Assembly (NCBI RefSeq): GCF_900095885.1
Contig: NZ_LT615367.1
Span: 1,364,001-1,428,000, forward strand
Length of the DNA: 64,000 nucleotides
Origin: Dickeya aquatica
GTDB taxonomy: Bacteria; Pseudomonadota; Gammaproteobacteria; Enterobacterales; Enterobacteriaceae
Reading direction: 5' to 3'
A program made the position numbers and the translations under genes. Below are positions 1 to 9,264 of this stretch, piece after piece (positions within the stretch are counted from its first letter, which is position 1; every line of letters begins with the position of its first letter). The notes beneath the pieces were generated by a model. That model ran no database searches and was not told the DNA's origin. It was given only the letters and a program-made list of their open reading frames with translations.

Positions 1-290
1 CACCGTACTATAACCTGTTTGGCAGTGATGAGTTGTCACAGCGGTCAGCGGTGATTCAACAGCGTATGCCACAGGCATGTGCTGTTGTGAATCAGGCTGA
101 TGCCGAGTTACTGGGGATTCATGCTGGCACGTTGCTGGATATCACTTGCGGTGGGCAGATGTTGCGTTTGCCAGTACGCCTTAGTGATGCGCTGCGGCAG
201 GGGCAGGTCGGTTTGCCGCTCGGTTTCCCGGGTGTGGCTCCGGTGTTGGCAGGCGTGACCGTTGAAATGCTGCGGGAGGCTGCACAATGA
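1..290 (+). CDS. nuoG: NADH-quinone oxidoreductase subunit G, C-terminal end (partial)
   Basis: The open frame runs in from the left edge (first full codon at base 3) and stops at 288-290, leaving about 95 C-terminal residues. The assignment rests mainly on position: it is followed by nuoH with a 4-base ATGA overlap, as expected for nuoG in the enterobacterial nuo operon. NuoG is the large iron-sulfur subunit of the peripheral arm of complex I. The piece seen here belongs to its molybdopterin-oxidoreductase-like C-terminal region and carries no cluster ligands, so function cannot be read from this fragment alone. Confidence 0.85.
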   Translation, partial: PYYNLFGSDELSQRSAVIQQRMPQACAVVNQADAELLGIHAGTLLDITCGGQMLRLPVRLSDALRQGQVGLPLGFPGVAPVLAGVTVEMLREAAQ

Positions 291-1261
291 GTTGGTTGAC
301 TCCAGAGGTGTTGGATATTCTGGCCACGGTTGGCAAAGCCATCGTGATCTTACTGGTTGTGGTGAGCTGCGGCGCGCTGATGAGTATGGGAGAGCGCCGC
401 TTGCTGGCGCTGTTCCAGGGGCGCTACGGGCCTAACCGCGTAGGCTGGGGTGGTTCGCTGCAACTGGTGGCGGACATGCTCAAAATGTTCTTTAAAGAGG
501 ACTGGACGCCGCCGTTTGTCGATAAAGTTATCTTTATTTTGGCTCCGGTTATTGCGTTTACCTCACTGTTGCTGTCGTTTGCGATTGTGCCGGTTAGCCC
601 AACCTGGCAGGTGGTTAACCTGAATATCGGGGTGTTGTTCTTCCTGATGATGGCCGGTTTGGCTGTGTACGCTGTGCTGTTCGCTGGCTGGTCAAGTAAC
701 AATAAATACTCGTTGCTTGGTGCTGTGCGTGCCTCTGCCCAGACACTGAGTTATGAAGTGTTCCTCGGCTTGTCTTTGATGGGGGTGGTCGCGCAGGCCG
801 GTTCATTCAATATGGCCGATATCGTTAATGCGCAGTCAACCGTGTGGAACGTGGTGCCGCAGTTCTTTGGTTTCATTACCTTTGCTATCGCGGGTGTGGC
901 CGTTTGCCACCGTCATCCGTTTGACCAGCCGGAAGCCGAACAGGAACTGGCGGATGGTTATCACATCGAATATGCCGGGATGAAATTCGGCTTGTTCTTC
1001 GTCGGCGAATACATCGGGATTGTGACGGTATCGGCGTTGATAGTGACGCTGTTCTTCGGTGGCTGGCATGGGCCATTGTTGCCGCCGTTTATCTGGTTTG
1101 CCATCAAAACGGCATTCTTCATGATGATGTTCATTTTGATCCGTGCTTCGCTGCCTCGTCCGCGTTATGACCAGGTGATGTCGTTTGGCTGGCGTATTTG
1201 CCTGCCGCTGACGCTGCTGAACCTGCTGGCAACCGCCGCGGTCATTCTGTACAACGCTTAA
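287..1261 (+). CDS. nuoH: NADH-quinone oxidoreductase subunit H
   Basis: 324 residues, matching the usual length of NuoH (about 325). It is a multi-spanning inner membrane protein, with about eight hydrophobic segments spread over the sequence. NuoH forms most of the quinone-binding chamber where the peripheral arm of complex I meets the membrane arm. The family's polar stretch is visible near residue 210, with several acidic residues in [16 protein letters not shown]. The start overlaps the nuoG stop (ATGA), so translation is probably coupled. A 16-base gap leads to nuoI. Confidence 0.97.
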   Translation: MSWLTPEVLDILATVGKAIVILLVVVSCGALMSMGERRLLALFQGRYGPNRVGWGGSLQLVADMLKMFFKEDWTPPFVDKVIFILAPVIAFTSLLLSFAIVPVSPTWQVVNLNIGVLFFLMMAGLAVYAVLFAGWSSNNKYSLLGAVRASAQTLSYEVFLGLSLMGVVAQAGSFNMADIVNAQSTVWNVVPQFFGFITFAIAGVAVCHRHPFDQPEAEQELADGYHIEYAGMKFGLFFVGEYIGIVTVSALIVTLFFGGWHGPLLPPFIWFAIKTAFFMMMFILIRASLPRPRYDQVMSFGWRICLPLTLLNLLATAAVILYNA

Positions 1262-1277
1262 TGAGGGTGAATAAACC

Positions 1278-1820
1278 ATGACACTGAAAGAGCTTTTGAT
1301 TGGTTTCGGCACCCAGGTACGCAGTATCTGTATGGTGGGTTCCAATGCGTTTAAAAAGCGTGAAACCAAAATGTACCCGGAGGAGCCGGTCAATCCGCCG
1401 CCGCGTTTTCGTGGCCGTATTGTACTGACGCGTGACCCTGACGGGCAGGAGCGCTGTGTTGCCTGTAACCTGTGCGCGGTTGCCTGTCCGGTAGGGTGTA
1501 TTTCCTTGCAGAAGGCGGAAATGAAGGATGGCCGCTGGTATCCTGAGTTTTTCCGCATCAACTTCTCGCGTTGTATTTTCTGTGGTATGTGCGAAGAAGC
1601 CTGCCCGACAACGGCCATTCAACTGACGCCTGATTTTGAAATGGGTGAGTTTAAACGTCAGGATTTGGTGTATGAGAAAGAAGATCTGCTGATCTCGGGG
1701 CCGGGTAAATATCCGGAATATAACTTCTACCGGATGGCCGGTATGGCTGTTGATGGGAAAGAGAAAGGCGAAGCTGAAAACGAAGCCAAACCCATTGACG
1801 TTAAAGGCCTGTTGCCCTAA
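1278..1820 (+). CDS. nuoI: NADH-quinone oxidoreductase subunit I, 2x[4Fe-4S] ferredoxin-like
   Basis: 180 residues, the expected NuoI length. Two classical [4Fe-4S] motifs are visible: [15 protein letters not shown] near residue 60 and [15 protein letters not shown] near residue 99. These clusters (N6a and N6b) carry electrons from the NuoG side to the terminal cluster next to the quinone. The N-terminal helix, rich in hydrophobic and basic residues, fits docking on NuoH. It lies between nuoH and nuoJ in the standard order. Confidence 0.97.
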   Translation: MTLKELLIGFGTQVRSICMVGSNAFKKRETKMYPEEPVNPPPRFRGRIVLTRDPDGQERCVACNLCAVACPVGCISLQKAEMKDGRWYPEFFRINFSRCIFCGMCEEACPTTAIQLTPDFEMGEFKRQDLVYEKEDLLISGPGKYPEYNFYRMAGMAVDGKEKGEAENEAKPIDVKGLLP

Positions 1821-1830
1821 GGAGCCAAGC

Positions 1831-2382
1831 ATGGAATTCGCTTTTTACGCGACTGCGATTGTGGCGGTACTGGCGACACTACGTGTCATTACCCATACCA
1901 ATCCAGTACATGCATTACTGTATCTGATCGTTTCGTTACTGGCGGTGGCTGGTGTGTTCTTTTCACTGGGTGCCTATTTCGCCGGTGCGCTGGAGATAAT
2001 CGTCTACGCGGGTGCCATTATGGTGCTGTTTGTGTTCGTGGTGATGATGTTAAACCTTGGCACTTCGGTGGATGAGCAGGAAAAACTGTGGCTTAAACCC
2101 AGTGTCTGGCTGGGGCCAGGAGTGCTTTCTCTGGTTCTGCTGACGGTCATTGTTAAAGGTATTATCAGCCTGAGCGACCAGTCCATTGCGGGCAATATGA
2201 TCGATGCCAAAGCGGTGGGTATCAGCCTGTTTGGCCCTTATGTGCTGGCTGTCGAACTCGCGTCGATGCTGCTGCTGGCCGGGCTGGTCGTTGCTTTCCA
2301 CGTTGGCCGCGAAGATAAGCGTGGAGAACTGATTGCAAAAGATCAGGATGCCGAGAAGAAAACCACGGAGGAACGCGCATGA
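1831..2382 (+). CDS. nuoJ: NADH-quinone oxidoreductase subunit J
   Basis: 183 residues from the ATG at 1831, with an AAGGAG element just upstream. A longer frame from 1750 exists, but it would overlap nuoI by 71 bases and add a charged extension absent from the family, so I reject that start. Five hydrophobic helices are apparent; the third contains [16 protein letters not shown], the family's signature segment with its mobile pi-bulge helix. The charged tail is cytoplasmic. NuoJ belongs to the membrane arm of complex I, and its stop overlaps the nuoK start. Confidence 0.96.
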   Translation: MEFAFYATAIVAVLATLRVITHTNPVHALLYLIVSLLAVAGVFFSLGAYFAGALEIIVYAGAIMVLFVFVVMMLNLGTSVDEQEKLWLKPSVWLGPGVLSLVLLTVIVKGIISLSDQSIAGNMIDAKAVGISLFGPYVLAVELASMLLLAGLVVAFHVGREDKRGELIAKDQDAEKKTTEERA

Positions 2383-2681
2383 TTCCGCTACAACATGGCC
2401 TGCTTTTAGCGGCCATCCTCTTTGTACTGGGGCTGACCGGGTTGATAATCCGCCGTAACTTATTGTTTATGCTGATCTGCCTGGAAATCATGATTAACGC
2501 GGCTGCGCTGGCTTTTGTCGTTGCCGGTAGTTACTGGGGGCAATCGGATGGTCAGGTAATGTACATTCTGGCCATTACGCTGGCCGCAGCGGAGGCCAGT
2601 ATTGGTCTGGCGCTGTTGCTCCAGCTGTATCGTCGCCGTCAGACCCTGAATATTGATACTGTCAGTGAGATGCGCGGATGA
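2379..2681 (+). CDS. nuoK: NADH-quinone oxidoreductase subunit K
   Basis: 100 residues, exactly the usual length of NuoK. It has three transmembrane helices, with the conserved membrane glutamates visible in [13 protein letters not shown] and in [14 protein letters not shown]. These acidic residues belong to the proton-conducting axis of the membrane arm. The gene overlaps nuoJ and nuoL by four bases at each end, so it is a tightly coupled member of the operon. Confidence 0.97.
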   Translation: MIPLQHGLLLAAILFVLGLTGLIIRRNLLFMLICLEIMINAAALAFVVAGSYWGQSDGQVMYILAITLAAAEASIGLALLLQLYRRRQTLNIDTVSEMRG

Positions 2682-4528
2682 ACCTACTCTATTTAACTAT
2701 TCTGTTTCCGCTAATCGGATTCCTGTTGCTGGCTTTCTCCCGTGGCCGCTGGTCGGAAAATGTGTCTGCGACTATTGGGGTTGGCTCAGTGGGATTAGCC
2801 GCGCTGGTAACAGGCGGTGTGGTGGTTGATTTTCTAAGCCACCACCAGTCGGGCGGCGTCACCTTCTTTACCCAGCACTTGTGGAGCTGGATGACGGTCG
2901 GCAAGTTTGACATCGGCGTGACGCTGGCGCTGGATGGCTTGTCGTTAACCATGCTGTCCGTTGTCACCGGTGTCGGCTTCTTCATTCACTTGTTTGCCTC
3001 ATGGTACATGCGTGGTGAGGAGGGCTATTCCCGTTTCTTTGCTTATACCAACCTGTTTATCGCCAGCATGGTGGTGCTGGTGCTGGCTGATAACCTGCTG
3101 TTGATGTATCTCGGCTGGGAAGGGGTGGGGCTGTGCAGTTATCTGTTGATTGGGTTCTATTATACCAACCCGAACAACGGTGCGGCGGCGATGAAAGCGT
3201 TTATCGTTACTCGCGTGGGCGATGTGTTTTTGGCGTTTGCGCTGTTCATCCTTTATCGCGAGCTGGGTACGCTGAATTTCCGCGAATTGATGGTGTTGGC
3301 TCCACAGCATCTGGCTGAAGGGTCGCCTGCTATCACCTGGGCAACATTAATGTTGCTGGGTGGTGCGGTTGGTAAATCGGCCCAGTTGCCGTTGCAGACC
3401 TGGCTTGCCGATGCGATGGCTGGCCCAACGCCGGTTTCAGCGCTGATTCATGCCGCAACCATGGTGACGGCGGGTGTCTATTTGATAGCCCGTACTCACG
3501 GCTTGTTCCTGTTGGCCCCTGATGTACTGCATCTGGTGGCGAATGTTGGTGCGGTGACGCTGTTGTTGGCTGGTTTCGCGGCCTTGGTGCAAACCGACAT
3601 CAAACGTGTGTTGGCTTACTCCACCATGAGCCAGATTGGCTACATGTTTCTGGCATTGGGCGTACAGGCGTGGGATGCAGCAATTTTCCACTTGATGACG
3701 CATGCTTTCTTCAAAGCGCTGCTGTTCCTGTCATCCGGTTCGGTGATTCTGGCCTGCCATCACGAGCAGAATATTTTCAAAATGGGTGGTTTGCGCAAAA
3801 CCATTCCCTTGGTGTACGTCTGCTTCCTGGTTGGCGGTGCGGCCCTGGCGGCATTACCACTGGTGACGGCCGGTTTCTTCAGTAAAGACGAAATTCTGGC
3901 TGGTGCCTGGGCGAACGGTCATCTTAATTTGGTTATCGCGGGGTTAGTGGGGGCATTCATGACCTCTCTCTATACTTTCCGCATGATTTTCATTGTGTTC
4001 CATGGCGAAGAGAAAACCAAAGCTCACGCAGGGAAAGGTATTTCCCACCACCTGCCACTGCTGGTGTTGCTGGTGTTGTCCACCTTTATCGGGGCGATGA
4101 TTGCACCACCGCTGCATGGTGTGCTGCCAGCGACCACTGAGCTTGAGCACAGTCAGGTGATGACACTGGAGATAGCCTCTGGCGTGGTCGCCATCGCGGG
4201 TATTCTGCTGGCGGCGGCACTGTGGCTGGGTAAACGCCAGTTGGTGACGGCTATTGCCAGCAGTGCTCCTGGCCGTTTCTTCTCCACTTGGTGGTTCCAT
4301 GCCTGGGGATTTGACTGGCTGTATGACAAGGTGTTCGTCAAACCGTACCTGGCCGTTGCGACATTAATACAGCGTGACCCGCTCAATGCCATGATGAGTA
4401 TTCCCGCGGTGTTGACCCGCTGGGGCAACCGTGCGCTGGTGGTCAGCGAAAACGGTCAGGTGCGCTGGTACGTTGCATCAATGGGTGTGGGTGCCGTTGT
4501 GGTGTTGACGCTGTTGTTGCTGGTCTAG
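2678..4528 (+). CDS. nuoL: NADH-quinone oxidoreductase subunit L, antiporter-like
   Basis: 616 residues, close to the E. coli protein (613). It is the most distal proton-pumping subunit, of the Mrp-antiporter type. The family core motif is visible as [18 protein letters not shown] near residue 146, followed by the lysine-bearing segment [20 protein letters not shown] near residue 230. The C-terminal part contains the long amphipathic helix that runs along the membrane arm. It overlaps nuoK by four bases. A 93-base gap with no clear hairpin separates it from nuoM. Confidence 0.97.
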   Translation: MNLLYLTILFPLIGFLLLAFSRGRWSENVSATIGVGSVGLAALVTGGVVVDFLSHHQSGGVTFFTQHLWSWMTVGKFDIGVTLALDGLSLTMLSVVTGVGFFIHLFASWYMRGEEGYSRFFAYTNLFIASMVVLVLADNLLLMYLGWEGVGLCSYLLIGFYYTNPNNGAAAMKAFIVTRVGDVFLAFALFILYRELGTLNFRELMVLAPQHLAEGSPAITWATLMLLGGAVGKSAQLPLQTWLADAMAGPTPVSALIHAATMVTAGVYLIARTHGLFLLAPDVLHLVANVGAVTLLLAGFAALVQTDIKRVLAYSTMSQIGYMFLALGVQAWDAAIFHLMTHAFFKALLFLSSGSVILACHHEQNIFKMGGLRKTIPLVYVCFLVGGAALAALPLVTAGFFSKDEILAGAWANGHLNLVIAGLVGAFMTSLYTFRMIFIVFHGEEKTKAHAGKGISHHLPLLVLLVLSTFIGAMIAPPLHGVLPATTELEHSQVMTLEIASGVVAIAGILLAAALWLGKRQLVTAIASSAPGRFFSTWWFHAWGFDWLYDKVFVKPYLAVATLIQRDPLNAMMSIPAVLTRWGNRALVVSENGQVRWYVASMGVGAVVVLTLLLLV

Positions 4529-4621
4529 TGATGCGGTAATGCACAGGCGCGGGGTGGCTGAATAGCCTGCCCCGCAGGCAGCAAGTTTTTCGTTTTCTTC
4601 AAATTAGGGACACAAAACGCC

Positions 4622-6157
4622 ATGCTACTACCTTGGCTGATTCTTATCCCCTTTATCGGTGGCCTGCTGTGCTGGCAGCTTGAGCGCTTTGGCTCTCGTG
4701 TGCCGCGCTGGGTTGCACTGGTTTCCATGGGGTTGACTCTGGTGCTGTCATTGCAGCTGTGGCTGCAAGGCGGCTATTCGCTGGCGACGCCAACAGGCCT
4801 GCCGCAGTGGCAGTCGGAATTCATCCTCAACTGGATCCCGCGTTTTGGCATCTCCATTCATCTGGCACTGGATGGCTTGTCCTTGCTGATGGTGGTATTG
4901 ACCAGTCTGCTGGGCGTGTTGGCTATCCTCTGCTCATGGCGTGAAATTCAGCGCTATCAAGGCTTCTTCCACCTCAACCTGCTGTGGATACTTGGCGGTG
5001 TTATCGGTGTGTTTCTGGCTATCGACATGTTCCTGTTCTTCTTCTTCTGGGAAATGATGTTGGTACCGATGTACTTCCTGATAGCACTGTGGGGGCACAA
5101 AGGCTCGGACGGGAAAACCCGTATTGCCGCAGCGACCAAGTTCTTTATCTATACGCAGTCCAGCGGCCTGGTCATGCTGATTGCGATTCTCGCCTTGGTA
5201 TTTGTGCATCATGGCGCGACCGGTGAGTGGACGTTTGATTACGCCCGCTTACTGAAAACACCCATGTCTTTCGGCCTTGAATACGCGCTGATGTTGGGTT
5301 TCTTCATCGCGTTTGCGGTGAAAATGCCACTGGTGCCGTTGCACGGTTGGTTGCCAGATGCGCACAGTCAGGCACCGACGGCCGGTTCTGTTGACCTGGC
5401 GGGGATTTTGCTGAAAACCGCGGCTTACGGTTTACTGCGCTTTAGCCTGCCGCTGTTCCCGAATGCCTCGCACCATTTTGCGCCGGTTGCCATGTGGCTC
5501 GGTGTTATCGGTATCTTCTACGGTGCCTGGATGGCGTTTAAACAGACGGATATCAAACGCCTGATTGCCTACACCTCGGTGTCGCATATGGGCTTTGTGA
5601 TGATTGCGATTTATTCTGGCAGTCAACTGGCCTACCAGGGTGCGGTCGTGCAGATGATTGCCCACGGTCTGTCAGCGGCGGGTCTGTTTATTATTTGCGG
5701 TCAGTTGTATGAGCGTCTGCATACCCGTGATTTGCGCCAGATGGGCGGGCTGTGGAGCCGAATTCGCTATCTGCCTGCGCTGTCACTGTTTTTTGCTGTG
5801 GCAACACTCGGTATGCCGGGTACGGGGAACTTTGTTGGCGAATTTATGATCCTGTTCGGCAGCTACCCGGTTGTCCCGGTTATCACGGTGATTTCCACCT
5901 TTGGTCTGGTATTTGCGTCGGTCTATTCGCTGGTAATGATGCAGCGTGCGTTCTACGGTACGCCAAAATCAGAGACACCATTGCAGAATATGACCGTCCG
6001 TGAACTGTTTCTGATTCTGTTGCTGGTGGTCTTGCTGGTCTTGCTGGGTGTCTATCCTCAGCCGATTCTGGATACCTCTGGTGCGGCGATGGCGAATATC
6101 CAGCATTGGTTTGCGTCATCGGTTCAGGGTTCAACAACTTCAACGACAGGGCTGTAA
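4622..6157 (+). CDS. nuoM: NADH-quinone oxidoreductase subunit M, antiporter-like
   Basis: 511 residues (E. coli 509). This is a second Mrp-antiporter-like proton channel of complex I with about fourteen helices. Visible signatures are FFFWEMMLVPMYFLIALWG, with the key membrane glutamate near residue 144, and KMPLVPLHGWLPDAHSQAPT with the conserved lysine and histidine near residue 240. The C-terminal 20 residues are rich in Ser and Thr. The next gene, nuoN, begins 6 bases after the stop. Confidence 0.97.
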   Translation: MLLPWLILIPFIGGLLCWQLERFGSRVPRWVALVSMGLTLVLSLQLWLQGGYSLATPTGLPQWQSEFILNWIPRFGISIHLALDGLSLLMVVLTSLLGVLAILCSWREIQRYQGFFHLNLLWILGGVIGVFLAIDMFLFFFFWEMMLVPMYFLIALWGHKGSDGKTRIAAATKFFIYTQSSGLVMLIAILALVFVHHGATGEWTFDYARLLKTPMSFGLEYALMLGFFIAFAVKMPLVPLHGWLPDAHSQAPTAGSVDLAGILLKTAAYGLLRFSLPLFPNASHHFAPVAMWLGVIGIFYGAWMAFKQTDIKRLIAYTSVSHMGFVMIAIYSGSQLAYQGAVVQMIAHGLSAAGLFIICGQLYERLHTRDLRQMGGLWSRIRYLPALSLFFAVATLGMPGTGNFVGEFMILFGSYPVVPVITVISTFGLVFASVYSLVMMQRAFYGTPKSETPLQNMTVRELFLILLLVVLLVLLGVYPQPILDTSGAAMANIQHWFASSVQGSTTSTTGL

Positions 6158-6163
6158 TTCGCC

Positions 6164-7621
6164 ATGACAATAACTCCTCAACAACTGATCGCGATATCGC
6201 CACTGTTAATCGTCGGATTAACAGTCGTGGTGGTGATGCTGTGCATTGCGTGGCGACGCAACCATTTTATTAACGCAACACTGACGGTTATCGGCCTGAA
6301 CATTGCGTTGCTCTCCTTGTATCTGGTCGGGCAGGTCGGGCCAACGGATGTCACGCCACTTATCCGGGTCGATGGGTTTTCGATGTTCTACACCGGGCTG
6401 GTGCTGGCGGCGAGTCTGGCGACCAGTACCTTTGCCTATCCGTGGCTTGAAGGGTACCCGGATAACAAAGATGAGTTCTATTTGCTGGTGTTGATTGCTG
6501 CGATGGGCGGCATTCTGCTGGCCAGTGCTAATCATCTGGCGGCGTTTTTTATTGGTATTGAACTTATCTCCCTGCCGCTATTTGGTATGGTTGGGTACGC
6601 GTTTCGCCAAAAGCGTTCGCTGGAAGCGGCTATCAAATATATGTTGCTGTCAGCCGCGGCCTCCTCGTTCCTGCTGTTTGGTATGGCGCTGGTGTATGCC
6701 GATTCCGGTAATCTCAGCTTTGCAAACCTCGGTAAGAGCTTGAGCGACCACCAGTTGCATGCACCGCTGCTATTGGCCGGCCTTGGTATGATGCTCGTAG
6801 GGCTGGGCTTCAAGTTGTCACTGGTTCCCTTCCATCTGTGGACACCTGATGTGTATCAGGGCGCGCCAGCACCGGTTTCGACCTTTCTGGCAACCGCCAG
6901 CAAGATTGCTATTTTCGGTGCCGTGATGCGTTTGTTCCTTTACGCCCCGCTGGTGGATAGCGAGTCGGTGCGTACCACGTTAGCTGTGATAGCCTTTGCC
7001 TCTATTCTGTTTGGCAACCTGATGGCCGTCGCGCAGAGCAACATCAAGCGTCTGCTGGGTTACTCGTCTATTGCGCACCTCGGGTATTTGCTGGTTGCGC
7101 TGATTGCGGTACAGACCCACCAACTGGCGCTGGAAACCATCGGCGTTTATCTGGCCGGCTACCTGTTTAGCAGCCTGGGTGCGTTTGGTGTGGTCAGTCT
7201 GATGTCCAGCCCCTATCGCGGCCCGGATGCCGATTCACTGTTCTCTTATCGTGGGCTGTTCTGGCATAAGCCGATTCTGTCTGCGGTGATGACGGTGATG
7301 ATGCTGTCACTGGCCGGTATTCCGATGACGCTTGGCTTCTTCGGCAAATTCTACGTGCTGGCAGTTGGTGTGAGCGCGCACCTGTGGTGGCTCAGTGCCG
7401 CGGTGGTGGTGGGCAGTGCGATTGGTCTGTACTACTATCTGCGGGTGTTGGTGAGCCTGTATTTAAGCGCGCCGCAAACCCTGAACCGTGATACACCCAG
7501 TAACTGGGCGCTGACGGCCGGTGGTGTCGTGGTGCTGATTTCTTCGGTATTGGTGCTGATCCTTGGCCTCTACCCACAGCCGCTGATTTCACTGGTGCAA
7601 CTGGCGCAGCCGTTGATGTAA
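6164..7621 (+). CDS. nuoN: NADH-quinone oxidoreductase subunit N, antiporter-like
   Basis: 485 residues, the length of E. coli NuoN. It is the third antiporter-like subunit of the membrane arm. The characteristic core stretch [20 protein letters not shown] lies near residue 220 and [20 protein letters not shown] near residue 290. It is the last gene of the nuo operon: a strong intrinsic terminator begins 20 bases after the stop codon. Confidence 0.97.
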   Translation: MTITPQQLIAISPLLIVGLTVVVVMLCIAWRRNHFINATLTVIGLNIALLSLYLVGQVGPTDVTPLIRVDGFSMFYTGLVLAASLATSTFAYPWLEGYPDNKDEFYLLVLIAAMGGILLASANHLAAFFIGIELISLPLFGMVGYAFRQKRSLEAAIKYMLLSAAASSFLLFGMALVYADSGNLSFANLGKSLSDHQLHAPLLLAGLGMMLVGLGFKLSLVPFHLWTPDVYQGAPAPVSTFLATASKIAIFGAVMRLFLYAPLVDSESVRTTLAVIAFASILFGNLMAVAQSNIKRLLGYSSIAHLGYLLVALIAVQTHQLALETIGVYLAGYLFSSLGAFGVVSLMSSPYRGPDADSLFSYRGLFWHKPILSAVMTVMMLSLAGIPMTLGFFGKFYVLAVGVSAHLWWLSAAVVVGSAIGLYYYLRVLVSLYLSAPQTLNRDTPSNWALTAGGVVVLISSVLVLILGLYPQPLISLVQLAQPLM

Positions 7622-7640
7622 TGGTCAGATAATTCATACA

Positions 7641-7669
7641 AGCCGCGACACGATGCTCGCGGCTTTTTT
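7641..7669 (+). terminator. Intrinsic terminator of the nuo operon
   Basis: A perfect 8-bp stem, AGCCGCGA pairing with TCGCGGCT, encloses an 8-base loop and runs into six T. It sits 20 bases after the nuoN stop, where the operon should end. Confidence 0.9.
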
Positions 7670-7839
7670 ATGGCTGCGATTTCAGTGCCGGAACAGCGTG
7701 AGGTAAGCGTTAACTGATTAGCCGGGTTATCTGCGTGAATATCATAAAGGTAGTGAAATGCGGGTAGTCAGAGCAGGAAAAAACAGGTGGTGAAAGGTAA
7801 GGCTTTGATAGGTAAGAAGAAATGATAGGCAGAGAGGAG

Positions 7840-7878
7840 AAAAACTAAAGCCGCCATGTATAACGTTATGGCGGCTTT
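7840..7878 (-). terminator. Terminator of the 29-codon gene, possibly bidirectional
   Basis: An 11-bp perfect stem, AAAGCCGCCAT pairing with ATGGCGGCTTT (7847-7857 and 7868-7878), has a 10-base loop. On the minus strand the 3' side reads into a run of five T; on the plus strand only four T follow. It lies 19 bases beyond the stop of the small gene at 7897-7986 and so would end a transcript of about 200 nt. Bases 7670-7839 between this and the nuo terminator hold no gene I can support. Confidence 0.8.
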
Positions 7879-7896
7879 TAGTCTGCGGCGCTCATA

Positions 7897-7986
7897 TTAA
7901 AACGGGCTGATGAAAGAGCCGATGCGCTCGCAGTAAGTTACGTAGACGTCAGCCAGTTTTTTGAAAAAGCCAGTGAATGCGTTCAT
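7897..7986 (-). CDS. Unrecognised 29-residue small protein with its own promoter
   Basis: A 29-codon frame beginning MNAFTGFFKKLADVYV and ending GSFISPF. The ATG is preceded by a good Shine-Dalgarno (GGAGAG, 6-8 bases upstream). The gene has a complete sigma-70 promoter at 8044-8072, two CRP-like sites and an intrinsic terminator, so the whole unit looks like a dedicated small mRNA of about 200 nt. The peptide is amphipathic and aromatic, with five Phe, two Tyr and two adjacent Lys, and has one Cys. It is too polar for a clear transmembrane helix and could lie on the membrane surface. I do not recognise a family. E. coli AzuC is comparable in size and in CRP control, but I see no convincing sequence match. 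The transcript could also act as a regulatory RNA. Confidence 0.7.
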   Translation of the reverse strand: MNAFTGFFKKLADVYVTYCERIGSFISPF

Positions 7987-8021
7987 GTGTACTCTCCGTT
8001 ATCGTGAATCAGGTGATTTAA

Positions 8022-8037
8022 TGTGATGTTCATCACG
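8022..8037. promoter_or_regulatory. CRP-like site downstream of the small-gene start point
   Basis: TGTGATGTTCATCACG matches the CRP consensus TGTGA-N6-TCACA in nine of ten defined positions. It lies at about +1 to +16 of the predicted minus-strand transcript, between promoter and start codon. A bound protein here would be expected to block transcription. Confidence 0.6.
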
Positions 8038-8043
8038 GTTTTA

Positions 8044-8072
8044 ATAGTAGTAGATCAGAAACGTGATTTCAA
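8044..8072 (-). promoter_or_regulatory. Sigma-70 promoter of the 29-codon gene
   Basis: On the minus strand, TTGAAA (8067-8072) and TACTAT (8044-8049) are separated by exactly 17 bases. The predicted start point is near 8037, about 50 bases before the ATG at 7986. Confidence 0.65.
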
Positions 8073-8078
8073 CTTTTT

Positions 8079-8094
8079 CGTGACAAAAGTCACA
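8079..8094. promoter_or_regulatory. CRP-like site upstream of the small-gene promoter
   Basis: CGTGACAAAAGTCACA matches TGTGA-N6-TCACA in nine of ten positions. Its centre lies about 50 bases upstream of the predicted start point. That is close to, but not at, the standard class II (-41.5) or class I (-61.5) spacing, so whether it activates is uncertain. Confidence 0.55.
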
Positions 8095-8173
8095 TTAATT
8101 TAGCGACGATAACGGTTCAGAGATAACCGGCTGTTCAGCGAGTTACTCTGAATCGGGCGATTTACCGGCCTGG

Positions 8174-9055
8174 CTAGATGTTAATATTCCCATTAATCAA
8201 TGTATTAGTGTGGCCACCAATCCAGGGTTGCCCGTCAATATAAGAAACGGTGACGCGGCCGTCCCGAGAGAGCATGGTGCCCTGACGGACTTGATAGCCG
8301 ATGGTGCGGTCGTCGCGCTCTGGCAACGGGTGATGTTGTAACACCCTGGCAATACAGGCATTGGCACTGCCTGTCACCGGGTCTTCCACCAGCGTTTCAC
8401 CGGCGATAAAGAATGCCCGCACTTCATAATCCAGCGCGTGGGGGCGTTCGTGCAGTCCATAGAGTGCAACCCCATCGCAGTGGCTGTATTCCAGTAATTG
8501 CTGTATCAGTGCGGCGTTTGGTTTTGCTTGCAGGCAGGCCTGGGCGCTTTGCATCGATACCGTGAGCCAGCGAATGCCCATGTCAACGCTGATAACCGGG
8601 TGAGCAGGGTGACGCAGGTGGCTGCCAATGGCGTCGTTAAGCTGATTAGGTTGCCCGATATTGAGCGGTGACAATATGGCATCGGGTGCGCGAAAGGCCA
8701 GTTGGCCGTCTTCATGAAGGGCGACGGGCACCAGCCCGATACCACACTGCTGGATAAGCTGGTGGGGAACCTGTGGGGCAAGTCCTGCTTCCAGTAACAC
8801 ATGGGCCGTACCCAATGTTGGGTGCCCGGCAAAAGGTAGCTCGTGCGATGGGGTGAAAATACGCACGCGATAGTCAGCCATCGGGTCATCCGGTGGCAGA
8901 ACAAAGGTGGTTTCTGAAAGATTTGTCCAGCGGGCGATGCTCTGCATCGTTGCGTCATCAAGACCGTCTGCATCCAAAATGACCGCGAGAGGATTGCCTT
9001 TACAGGGTTGCTGGCTGAATACGTCAACCTGTTTGAAACGGCGTGATGGCGGCAT
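8174..9055 (-). CDS. PhzF-family isomerase/epimerase-like protein
   Basis: 293 residues from the ATG at 9055, which has GGAAG upstream; a longer frame from 9154 adds a His/Arg-rich stretch foreign to the family. PhzF-type proteins have two similar half-barrels with the active site between them. The family acid lies in NLSETTFVLPP near residue 45, and the substrate-loop motif DPVTGSANAC lies near residue 240. The N-terminus (FKQVDVFSQQPCKGNPLAVI) is typical. Relatives include E. coli YddE, whose substrate is unknown, so I give no specific reaction. It stands alone, transcribed away from ybiT. Confidence 0.88.
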   Translation of the reverse strand: MPPSRRFKQVDVFSQQPCKGNPLAVILDADGLDDATMQSIARWTNLSETTFVLPPDDPMADYRVRIFTPSHELPFAGHPTLGTAHVLLEAGLAPQVPHQLIQQCGIGLVPVALHEDGQLAFRAPDAILSPLNIGQPNQLNDAIGSHLRHPAHPVISVDMGIRWLTVSMQSAQACLQAKPNAALIQQLLEYSHCDGVALYGLHERPHALDYEVRAFFIAGETLVEDPVTGSANACIARVLQHHPLPERDDRTIGYQVRQGTMLSRDGRVTVSYIDGQPWIGGHTNTLINGNINI

Positions 9056-9264
9056 AGTGTCTTCCTTCTGCGAATAAAATTTGCCGTCATTATGGCGTGT
9101 TAGCCCAGACATGTCTTGCCTGGCTGGGCAACGGCGGTGGTGATGTGATTGCACTGACCATTACGCTGCTTTTTTGGTTGAAAACTGTTCGATATTCGCC
9201 GGGATTCTCGCACCGGCTTATGGCATAATGCGCGCCAAATCACATTCTGAACTGAGTAAATGCG

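Noticed and set aside
836..1618. 260-residue minus-strand frame opposite nuoH and nuoI
   Set aside because: Shadow of two certain genes; low-complexity Arg/Gln/His composition and no family features.
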